The translations under genes and the position numbers were made by a program. Under the pieces are notes generated by a model that was not told the origin of the DNA, searched no databases, and was given only the letters and a program-made list of their open reading frames with translations. Positions 1 to 5,673 of a stretch of DNA of 7,370 nt are shown piece after piece. Origin of the DNA: Planctomycetaceae bacterium (GTDB taxonomy: Bacteria > Planctomycetota > Planctomycetia > Pirellulales > UBA1268); NCBI GenBank assembly GCA_003488325.1, contig DNLZ01000289.1:1-7370 (forward strand). The letters are read 5' to 3'. Each line of letters opens with the position of its first letter. Positions within the stretch are counted from its first letter, which is position 1.

Positions 1-1566
1 CAGCCCCGGCATGGACGGGCCGCTGCCACCGCCGCCCGTGGCGTTGCCCGCGCTTCCCGCGGAGCCGGGCGTGCCGCCCGTCCCGCCACTGCCGCCGGCG
101 GCGGCCTGCGTGCTTCCCGACGTGCCACCCGAGGCGGTGCTCGAGCCGCCCGCCATCGAGTTTGACGCACCGCCCGTTGAATCACCCGATCCCGAACCCG
201 TTCCCGCATCCGCGCCGACCGACGAGCCGAACGTCGACGTACCAGCCTCGCCCTCCGCGCCGGAGCCCGGCCCGCCCCCGGCTCCAGATCCGGCCGCGCC
301 TCCGGGCTGACCGCTGTAGAACCGCGAGGGCCCCGCGTAGCGATCGCCGGCGCCACCACCGAGCCCGTCGCCATCTCCCGCGCCGGCCGCGCCACCCGAG
401 AGCGACGAGCCGCCGGGAGCGGCACCCGTGCCTCCGGCGGACGCCGTCGAGCCGATCCCGTTGCCGCCGGGCCCGCCACCGGAGCCGAGGGCGCTCGAGG
501 ACTCGGACGAATCCCCCGCCGCCGCACCACGGCCGCGTGCCGCCTGCTGCTCCTTCCAATCGAACCGCGATCGGTCGCCGAGCACGCTCGGACCGCCCTC
601 CGCGACGATGCCACCGCGCGTCGTCGCGGCGCGGTACTGCTGCGTCGGTCGCGTGGGCTGCGGCGGCCGCACCTGGGCGAGCCATTCGAGCCTGCGGCGC
701 GATTCCTCCACCGCCCGCGCTTCCGCCGCGGCAAGCGCCGGATCGGCGGGGGGATACTGCAGCTGCCAGTCCTCGTCGACGAACTGGTAGCCAAACTCGC
801 TGCCCCACGACTGGATCGCCTCCCGGGCGGCGTAGTAGGCCATCACGCCGCTGGGGCGCACGAGCAGGAGCGGATAGGGCTGCACGTCGGGATCGCTGCC
901 GCCGTCGCCGTGCATCGCGATGTGCTCACGGGCGGCCCGCAGCGCGCTGGCGAGCGGATTGCCCGGCCCGGGCGGCCCCTCGAAGTCGCCCGGTCCCAGG
1001 CGGATGCCTTCCGGCTGGAGGAAGACGCCATCGATGCAGCACTCGATGTAGAGCGGACGTCGCCGCGTGCCCTGTCGCCCCTCGTACGGCACGACCGCGT
1101 AGGCCGGAGGCCGGCTCGCGCCATCCCGGCGGGTGGCCTCGAGCGCGTCTCGTGCGGCGGCCAGCCGCTTCTCGAGGTCGTCGAGCGACGCATCCGGATC
1201 CGCCGCGGCCGACGCATCGGCCTCGAGCGCCGCGATCGTCTCGTCGAGTCGCTTGAACTCGTCTTCGAGCGCCCGCGAATCATCCTCGATACCCGCGAGC
1301 TGCATCCGCACCCGGGAGAGGTCGGCAGTGGTCTGGTCGCGGATCGTGGCGAGCTGCTCGAGCCGCCACGCGAACTCGTCGCGGGCCAGCTCGAGCTCCT
1401 CGGCCCGCGACCGGTCGGCCACCGCCGCATGGGCGATCTTCCCGTCCTCGGCGGCCCGGCTGAAGAGCACGAGCAGCACGAGGAGCGCCCCCATCGTGCA
1501 GAGCAGCACGGCGAGGAACGGGAAGAGCGAGACGGTGGGCGCGGTGCTGACGTGGCGGCGGCTCAT
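1..1566 (-). CDS. ExbD/MotB-like membrane protein with coiled coil and Gly-rich tail (partial, 3' end outside window)
   Basis: The frame is open from ATG at 1566 to the left edge, giving 522 residues with no stop. The order is: one hydrophobic helix (about residues 12-35, motif PFLAVLLCTMGALLVLLVLF); a charged heptad-rich coiled coil (about 53-147); a globular part (about 152-300, with RRPLYIECCIDG and YPLLLVRPSGVMAYYAARE); and from about 343 a tail in which more than a third of residues are Gly, the rest mostly Ser, Ala and Thr. The start overlaps the stop of the upstream channel gene as ATGA, with a GGAAAGG-like ribosome site before it, so translation is probably coupled. The single N-terminal helix and the partner gene suggest an ExbD/MotB-like stator subunit. 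However, aligning PFLAV with ExbD PFIDV puts Ala19 where ExbD has its essential Asp. No OmpA-like peptidoglycan-binding motif is visible in the part present. Function is inferred from context; I recall similar planctomycete proteins but none characterised. Confidence 0.85.
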   Translation of the reverse strand, partial: MSRRHVSTAPTVSLFPFLAVLLCTMGALLVLLVLFSRAAEDGKIAHAAVADRSRAEELELARDEFAWRLEQLATIRDQTTADLSRVRMQLAGIEDDSRALEDEFKRLDETIAALEADASAAADPDASLDDLEKRLAAARDALEATRRDGASRPPAYAVVPYEGRQGTRRRPLYIECCIDGVFLQPEGIRLGPGDFEGPPGPGNPLASALRAAREHIAMHGDGGSDPDVQPYPLLLVRPSGVMAYYAAREAIQSWGSEFGYQFVDEDWQLQYPPADPALAAAEARAVEESRRRLEWLAQVRPPQPTRPTQQYRAATTRGGIVAEGGPSVLGDRSRFDWKEQQAARGRGAAAGDSSESSSALGSGGGPGGNGIGSTASAGGTGAAPGGSSLSGGAAGAGDGDGLGGGAGDRYAGPSRFYSGQPGGAAGSGAGGGPGSGAEGEAGTSTFGSSVGADAGTGSGSGDSTGGASNSMAGGSSTASGGTSGSTQAAAGGSGGTGGTPGSAGSAGNATGGGGSGPSMPGL

Positions 1567-2861
1567 GCGGCCTTTCCGGTGCGGTGCGGTGCGGCGAGCT
1601 CGACGCGGCGGGGCTCCGACGCGGCGTCGCCCGCCCGGGCCGCGAGCAGCTGCACGGCGGCCGCCAGCATGCCGAGCGTCTCCTCGAACCGGCCGGTCGA
1701 GGCGAGCGCGGCGAGATTGGTCTCGAGCTTCCGCTCGAGGTCGGTGACGTCGCGCGTGGCATCGACGACGGCCGCGAGCACGGTCGTCTGCTCGGCGAGC
1801 GCCTCGTGGTGCCGTTCGAGGCCGCGGATGGCCGCGGCGAGCGACTCGGCGGCGACCGTCCAGCGCTCCTCGCGACGGGCGGCGAGCGCGTCGTGGGTGC
1901 GGGCGAGCGACTCTCCCCAGCGCTCGAGCGAGGCGTCGAGGGCATCGGTGAGGGTGGACTGCATCGTCGTGCCGGACTGCTCCATGACCTGCCGCAGGCC
2001 GTTCGACGCGGTGCGCTCGAGGGCGCGCCACGCCTGCTCCTGGGCGTCGAGCAGCCGGGCCGAGCCACGGTTCAGGGACTCGCCGAGACGGGCGACGGCC
2101 AGAGCCGTGCCCTCGCTGCCGCCGAGCGACTGGAAGCGACCGGCGAGCGCGCGCCATACCGCGTCGTCGACACGGGTGAGCAGCCGCTGCTCACGTCGGT
2201 CGATGACGAACTGCAGGAACATGAGCACCATCGACAGGCCGAGGGCCGTGGCGGTGGTGTCGAAGGCGGTGCCGAGGCCGGCGACGACGCCGGAGATGTT
2301 GTCCAGCTGCGTCGGGGAGAGGTTGGCGATCGCCACCGTGATGCCGATCACGGTGCCGAGGAATCCCATGATCGGAATCGCCCACACGATGAACCGCACG
2401 AGGCCGTAGCCCTGGGCGGCACGTGAGGCATCCACGTCGGAGAGATACTTGAGGTGATTCTCGAGGGCGTCGGCCGAGCCCGTGCGCACGACGTAGTCGA
2501 TCGCCTCGCGCAGCCGCGTGGGCAGGTACGCCCCCGAGGCATCCGCCTCGGGCAGCGACTCCGCCAGGCGGCCGGCCTCGGACGGCGGGATCCCTCCGGG
2601 CGGAATCGGCTCGAGCAGGTCGTCGACCGGCTCGCGTCCCTGCCGGTGGATGTCGTAGCCCTTGAGCACGAGCGCCGCGAGGCCGACGCAGAAGAGCGCC
2701 ACCTCGACGTACTCGACCCAGTGGCCCGCGAGGTATCGCACCACGTTCGGGTCGTCGATCACGCCCGCGTGGATGAGCGCGAAGAAGCAGAAGGCCAGCG
2801 CCCCACCCCAGAGGAGTGGCGAGCCGAGGAGCATGACGGACAGGGCGTTGAGTCTCGACAC
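1563..2861 (-). CDS. MotA/TolQ/ExbB-family proton channel-like protein
   Basis: The protein has 432 residues from a GTG start and probably forms the multimeric inner-membrane channel of a proton-driven machine. Four hydrophobic helices are visible: about 11-31, 50-67, 157-180 and 190-220. The last two carry the family signature: PIMGFLGTVIGI (163-174) and GLGTAFDTTATALGLS (195-210), matching the Gly- and Thr-rich helices of ExbB, TolQ and MotA. Residues 70-155 form the cytoplasmic loop. After helix 4 there are about 200 residues of mostly helical, charged sequence (about 222-432), much longer than the ExbB/TolQ end and probably a cytoplasmic coiled coil. GTG at 2861 is chosen because GGGAGG lies 9 bases upstream. 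ATG at 2834 (423 residues) is the alternative, and it would leave the first helix almost intact. The frame stays open upstream to 3695, but that extension has no family features and crosses the divergent gene. The gene is followed directly by its partner through an ATGA overlap. Confidence 0.93.
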   Translation of the reverse strand: MSRLNALSVMLLGSPLLWGGALAFCFFALIHAGVIDDPNVVRYLAGHWVEYVEVALFCVGLAALVLKGYDIHRQGREPVDDLLEPIPPGGIPPSEAGRLAESLPEADASGAYLPTRLREAIDYVVRTGSADALENHLKYLSDVDASRAAQGYGLVRFIVWAIPIMGFLGTVIGITVAIANLSPTQLDNISGVVAGLGTAFDTTATALGLSMVLMFLQFVIDRREQRLLTRVDDAVWRALAGRFQSLGGSEGTALAVARLGESLNRGSARLLDAQEQAWRALERTASNGLRQVMEQSGTTMQSTLTDALDASLERWGESLARTHDALAARREERWTVAAESLAAAIRGLERHHEALAEQTTVLAAVVDATRDVTDLERKLETNLAALASTGRFEETLGMLAAAVQLLAARAGDAASEPRRVELAAPHRTGKAA

Positions 2862-2870
2862 CGGAGCAAG

Positions 2871-2876
2871 CCTCCC
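2871..2876 (-). promoter_or_regulatory. Ribosome binding site of the ExbB/MotA-like gene
   Basis: GGGAGG is read on the minus strand, 9 bases before GTG at 2861. It supports the GTG start over both the internal ATG at 2834 and the much longer upstream open frame. Confidence 0.65.
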
Positions 2877-2938
2877 GGACGTACGTGGATCGCGGCGGGC
2901 CGCCGCACATCCCCTTCCTTCGTCACACTCGACGCGAC

Positions 2939-2949
2939 CGATTGAATCG
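2939..2949. repeat. Perfect 11-base palindrome CGATTGAATCG, possible operator
   Basis: CGATT and AATCG are exact inverse complements around a central G. It is one of the few AT-rich spots in the spacer, and it overlaps the best candidate -10 box of the leftward channel operon, so a repressor site is possible. A palindrome this short can arise by chance. Confidence 0.3.
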
Positions 2950-3154
2950 AAACGGTCCGCCCCACCGAAAGGGAGATCACGCGCCGGGTTTCCGGCGGGC
3001 GGCCCGAGCAGGGGAGGGGCCGCGGGCACGGCAAGCCTGGCGGTCGGCGCAGCCCCGGGAAGAACGGGAGCCGTGCGAGTCGCCGGCGCGATCGGCCTTG
3101 CGGGCGTCGAAGGCCACCTTCTACCGTCGCGGCCCGGGCCGGAACCCGCATGAC

Positions 3155-3159
3155 GGAGG
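3155..3159 (+). promoter_or_regulatory. Ribosome binding site of the small membrane protein gene
   Basis: GGAGG lies 8 bases before ATG at 3168. It falls inside the first codons if ATG at 3150 is used, so it argues for 3168 as the true start. Confidence 0.65.
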
Positions 3160-3167
3160 CTGCCGAC

Positions 3168-3536
3168 ATGTCGGAGCTGGGTTGGCGGCGCGATGCCGTC
3201 CTCATCGCGTGTGTCGTGGCGACGCTCGCGTGCGGATTCGCCGTCGCGCAGGGCGTCGCCACGCAACGCGCCGGAGCGCGGGGTGCTCAGGCCGGGCCGC
3301 TGTGGGTCTCGGAATCGACGATCGACGAGGGGCGGCGTCTTCTGATCGTGGTCGACTCGGCCACGCGGCATGCCGCGGTGTATCACGTCGATCCGGGGGC
3401 TGGAACCGTTACGCTCCGCAGCACCCGGGATCTCTCCTGGGACCTCGTGCTCGAGGACTTCAATGCCCAGGAGCCGACGCCTGCGGCGTTGCGCCGCATG
3501 CTCGAGGGTGGCCAGCCGTCGCCCGCCGGGCGATGA
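3168..3536 (+). CDS. Small single-helix membrane protein of unknown function
   Basis: The protein has 122 residues from ATG at 3168, chosen for the GGAGG 8 bases upstream; ATG at 3150 would add six residues. A basic start (WRRD) is followed by one hydrophobic segment, about residues 8-28 (ending near CGFAVAQG), which could be an uncleaved anchor or a signal peptide. The remainder (about 44-115) reads as a small globular domain with a strand-rich pattern, LLIVVDSATRHAAVYHVD then GTVTLRSTRDLSWDLVLEDF. It ends with a Pro-containing helix (PTPAALRRMLEG). With one membrane segment near the N-terminus, the domain should face the periplasm. I recall short planctomycete proteins with the same YHVD...WDL..EDFN pattern but know no function. 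It is divergent from the channel operon and lies 170 bases before the HTH gene on the same strand. The codon bias matches its neighbours, which supports it as a real gene. Confidence 0.78.
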   Translation: MSELGWRRDAVLIACVVATLACGFAVAQGVATQRAGARGAQAGPLWVSESTIDEGRRLLIVVDSATRHAAVYHVDPGAGTVTLRSTRDLSWDLVLEDFNAQEPTPAALRRMLEGGQPSPAGR

Positions 3537-3538
3537 CC

Positions 3539-3557
3539 GGCCGGGGTCGCCCCAGCC
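3539..3557 (+). terminator. GC-rich hairpin just after the small membrane protein gene
   Basis: GGCCGGGG, loop TCG, then CCCCAGCC gives seven pairs with one C-A mismatch. It starts three bases after the TGA stop at 3536. No T-run follows, so it would be a weak or Rho-assisted terminator at best. Confidence 0.3.
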
Positions 3558-3706
3558 GCCGGCTACCGCCGGACATCGCCGCACGACGACCTCACCGACC
3601 GTGACGGCTGTGCCGCCGGCAGCGTCGCGACGTAACATGGGGAGAGTCGGCGGGCCGAAGAACGATGCACGCCGAGATGGTTCCCATCCTGGCACGCGGG
3701 GATGTC

Positions 3707-4867
3707 ATGGCTGGAAAATTCCTGTCGATCGACGAGGTGGCCCAGCGGCTGGGCACCACCACCGACGAGGTGAACCGGCTCGTCGACCGCAAGAAACTCT
3801 TTCCGATGCGCGACGGGGCGTCCGTCAAGTTCAAGGCTGACGACGTGGACCGTCTGGCGGCCGAACTCGCCGACGAGAAGGGATCGGAGGATTCCGAATC
3901 GATCCAGCTCGATCTCGACGATGGTGGCGCGGGCGGTGGACCACGCACCGGCAGCGGACTGGGCGCCGGACAGAGCGGACTCAAGCTCGCCGATGACGAC
4001 TGGGCGCTCGGGGAAGCCGACGCCGGCGGCCTCGACGGCTCGCGCACGCTCGTCGGTGGCGCGGACGACAAGGAGGCGGTGAGTCTCTTCGACGACGCGG
4101 CCCTCGGAGGCAACGACGACCTCTTGCTCGAGTCGGTGGCCTCGGCGTCGTCCCCGGCGCTTTCCGGACTCGACGATCTCGCGATCGATGACGCCCCCCG
4201 CGGCACCGTCGAGCTGCCGGGTGCGGCGGGCCCCGCAGCATCCGGGATCGCCGGCCTGTCAGATCCTTCCGCCATCGGCGCGGCCCTCTCGGGGCCGCTC
4301 GAGAGCGGCATCTCGCTCGAGGATGGTGACCTCAAGGGCTCGGGCATCGATCTCGAGATCGGTTCGGGCATCGGCGGCGCGGCCGTGGGATCGGGAATCG
4401 ACATCGGTGGTGACTCCGGCATCGGCGGAGCCTCCGCACTGGCCGGGGGCTCGGGCATCGGCGGTCCCTCCGGCATCGGGGGCGGCTCGCTGGTCGGTGA
4501 TCAGTTCGATCTCGGCGGCGTCGGCGATGACGACAGCGCATCGGTCGTCGTGGCGACCGAATCGACCGGTGACTCGAGCTTCTTCGGCGCGGCGGTCGGC
4601 GACGACTCTGCCTCGGTGTCGTTCGACGAGAGCGCCTCGAGCAGCTTCGATGCCGCGGCGGCGGCCGTGCCCGGCGGGGACTTCGAGTACTCGATCGACA
4701 CGACGTTCAACGCGTGGCAGATCGTCGGGCTCGTCTGCTGCTCACTCGTGCTGTTCTTCGCGGGGCTCGTGATGTTCGACCTCGCGTGGACGATCCGCTC
4801 GCCCGGTGGCACGCCCTTCTCGGCCCCGCTCATCGGCGGCCTGACGCAGATTTTCGGCTGGCAGTAG
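3707..4867 (+). CDS. Helix-turn-helix (excisionase-like) protein with SGI-repeat linker and C-terminal membrane segment
   Basis: The protein has 386 residues. Residues 4-55 form a MerR/excisionase-type HTH: FLSIDEVAQRLGTTTDEVNRLV, then a short wing LFPMRDGASVKF. Such domains bind DNA in excisionases and small regulators. Residues 56-330 are low-complexity, rich in Asp, Gly, Ser and Ala, with seven xSGI repeats at 199-257. Residues 338-362 are a hydrophobic helix containing paired Cys 344-345, followed by a short end (PLIGGLTQIFGWQ) that may be a second, weaker membrane or amphipathic segment. The DNA-binding end is therefore probably tethered to the inner membrane from the cytoplasmic side. 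ATG at 3707 is chosen because MAGKFLSIDE-type starts fit the domain; ATGs at 3665 and 3677 are in frame and would add 14 or 10 residues. No strong ribosome site marks any of them. I recall planctomycete proteins of this layout, function unknown. It could be a membrane-bound regulator or a chromosome-anchoring protein. The HTH may also have lost DNA binding and act only as a protein contact. Confidence 0.88.
   Translation: MAGKFLSIDEVAQRLGTTTDEVNRLVDRKKLFPMRDGASVKFKADDVDRLAAELADEKGSEDSESIQLDLDDGGAGGGPRTGSGLGAGQSGLKLADDDWALGEADAGGLDGSRTLVGGADDKEAVSLFDDAALGGNDDLLLESVASASSPALSGLDDLAIDDAPRGTVELPGAAGPAASGIAGLSDPSAIGAALSGPLESGISLEDGDLKGSGIDLEIGSGIGGAAVGSGIDIGGDSGIGGASALAGGSGIGGPSGIGGGSLVGDQFDLGGVGDDDSASVVVATESTGDSSFFGAAVGDDSASVSFDESASSSFDAAAAAVPGGDFEYSIDTTFNAWQIVGLVCCSLVLFFAGLVMFDLAWTIRSPGGTPFSAPLIGGLTQIFGWQ
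4301..4489 (+). repeat. In-frame SGI/GSGI repeat tract inside the HTH-membrane protein
   Basis: Seven copies of xSGI (E, G, G, G, D, G, PSGI) occur in residues 199-257, with short spacers such as DLEI, DIGG and GG. At base level the unit is close to ggctcgggcatcg, with synonymous changes (ggatcgggaatc, tccggcatc), so the tract is an old, diverged repeat kept at the protein level. The four-residue unit with hydrophobic Ile at spaced positions is not typical of a plain disordered linker. Confidence 0.75.
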
Positions 4868-4883
4868 GCGTTCCTCGCTCCCC

Positions 4884-4905
4884 GACCGGGCCGACGGCCG
4901 CGGTC
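4884..4905 (+). terminator. Hairpin between the HTH gene and the lipoprotein-ResB operon
   Basis: GACCGGGCC, loop GAC, then GGCC-G-CGGTC forms nine base pairs with one bulged G. It lies 17 bases after the TAG stop at 4867 and ahead of the candidate promoter at 4930. No T-run follows, so termination is plausible from position but not proven by sequence. Confidence 0.4.
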
Positions 4906-4929
4906 ACGACGCCCCAGCCCGGGCGTTCC

Positions 4930-4938
4930 TGCTAGAAT
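4930..4938 (+). promoter_or_regulatory. Extended -10 promoter element (TGCTAGAAT) for the lipoprotein-ResB operon
   Basis: TGC followed by TAGAAT matches an extended sigma70 -10 (TGnTATAAT) with one difference. No clear -35 is seen at the usual distance, which is acceptable for extended -10 promoters. Transcription would begin near 4945, so GTG at 4942 cannot be the start codon; the leader to GTG at 5008 would be about 60 bases. Confidence 0.5.
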
Positions 4939-4994
4939 TCGGTGGCCAAGCGGGCGGCGGCTGCTCCCGCGGATGCCGCCGATGATCCCCGCCC

Positions 4995-4998
4995 GAGG
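4995..4998 (+). promoter_or_regulatory. Weak ribosome binding site of the lipoprotein gene
   Basis: GAGG lies 9 bases before GTG at 5008. It is weak, but it is the best placed site for a start that leaves a normal-length lipoprotein signal peptide. Confidence 0.4.
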
Positions 4999-5007
4999 CG
5001 TCGTGCC

Positions 5008-5649
5008 GTGCCTCCCTCACGCTTTTTCCCCCGGGCGACCGTCGCCCGGGCTCGCCTGCCGTCGACGACGGTCTGTGCCGTGGCACTCGGCCTCGTCGGC
5101 TGCGGGGACGACGCGGCGATCCGGCCCGGCGATATCCGCGCCTACACGGCGCCCCGCCCGACGGCCCCGCCCATCGCCTCCGCCGCGCGGGTCGAGGGGG
5201 GAGCGGAGCGGCCGTCGACGACCAGGCTGCGGTACGACCTGCCGGACGGCTGGGTGGACGGTTCCGGACCCAGCGGGATGCGGCTGGCCACCGTGACGAT
5301 CGGCGACCCGGCGGAGGGCCGGGAGGTCACGGTGATCCCGGCATCCGGGTCGCTCCGCAACAACGTGGAGCGGTGGCAGAAACAGCTCGCCGGCGACGAT
5401 GCGGCCTCCGTGGCGGACGCCGTCGACCGGGCACTGACCGACGCGGAAACCGTGGACGTGGACGGCACCGAGGCGACCGTCGTGCTCCTCGTCGCCGCGC
5501 CGGCCGCCGACGGCGAGGCGATCCTCGGCGCGATGGTGCCGCTCGACGACGCGTCGTCGCTCTTCGTCAAGTTCAAGGGGAAGGCCGACGTCGCCCTCCG
5601 CGAGCGGGCCAACTTCACGCGTTTCGTCTCGTCCCTCCGCTGGAACTGA
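5008..5649 (+). CDS. Putative lipoprotein encoded upstream of ResB
   Basis: The protein has 213 residues from GTG at 5008. The N-terminus has several Arg, then a hydrophobic stretch ending in the lipobox LVGC, with the lipidated Cys at 32 followed by GDD. Signal peptidase II processing is therefore expected. After a Pro-rich linker (about 45-58), the mature part starts with RYDLPDGWVDG, continues through MRLATVTIG and EVTVIPASGSLRNNVERWQKQL (read in two parts), and ends FTRFVSSLRWN. This gives an alternating strand and helix domain of about 145 residues. I recall similar lipoproteins in planctomycetes (IRxYT start, PxGW motif) but no assigned function. The open frame begins at GTG 4942, but that overlaps the promoter and would put an odd 22-residue Ala-rich stretch before the signal. 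The gene is 24 bases from resB on the same strand, so the two are probably co-transcribed. A role in handling heme or apocytochrome outside the membrane is inference from position only. Confidence 0.85.
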   Translation: MPPSRFFPRATVARARLPSTTVCAVALGLVGCGDDAAIRPGDIRAYTAPRPTAPPIASAARVEGGAERPSTTRLRYDLPDGWVDGSGPSGMRLATVTIGDPAEGREVTVIPASGSLRNNVERWQKQLAGDDAASVADAVDRALTDAETVDVDGTEATVVLLVAAPAADGEAILGAMVPLDDASSLFVKFKGKADVALRERANFTRFVSSLRWN

Positions 5650-5673
5650 TCCGCCACGACAGGATTCGACACC

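Larger units (their letters stand above)
2862..3167. promoter_or_regulatory. Divergent intergenic region between the channel operon and the small membrane protein gene
   Basis: This spacer of about 300 bases must hold the promoters for both directions. Leftwards, a weak sigma70-like pair can be drawn: TTTCGG (plus-strand 2965-2970) and TTCAAT (2941-2946), 18 bases apart, with the second box centred in a perfect palindrome (2939-2949). Rightwards, TTGCGG (3098-3103) and TACCGT (3122-3127) are 18 bases apart. All four boxes are poor matches, and planctomycete promoters are not well enough known to me to decide. The open frames crossing this stretch show no family features, and I see no RNA gene. 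Confidence 0.4.

Noticed and set aside
162..1256. Overlapping Arg/Pro/Ala-rich frames in the left 1.3 kb on both strands
   Set aside because: The frame in register with the ATGA start at 1566 is open to the window edge and has a membrane helix, coiled coil and domain; the others are out-of-frame or antisense readings of it.
1577..1594. Three tandem CGGTG units (5 bases each) near the end of the channel gene, a possible slippage tract
   Set aside because: Only three copies and within a GC-rich coding end; too short to claim phase variation.
910..2409. A 499-residue open frame on the plus strand, opposite the channel operon
   Set aside because: It is antisense to two genes with recognisable motifs, has low-complexity Arg/Ser/Ala composition and no domain; a typical shadow in GC-rich DNA.
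1..2861. A complete Zorya-like defence system
   Set aside because: The channel tail is reminiscent of ZorA, but the partner lacks a visible OmpA/MotB end and no helicase or nuclease gene lies nearby in the window.
3611..3621. Short palindrome TGCCGCCGGCA before the HTH gene
   Set aside because: Eleven-base G/C palindromes are expected by chance at this base composition.
3601..3638. GTGACG and TAACAT as a promoter for the HTH gene
   Set aside because: The boxes are 26 bases apart, too far for a sigma70 pair; TAACAT alone is weak evidence.
3707..3871. The HTH as a true phage or integrative-element excisionase
   Set aside because: The protein is far longer than excisionases, ends in a membrane segment, and there is no integrase, attachment site or tRNA nearby.
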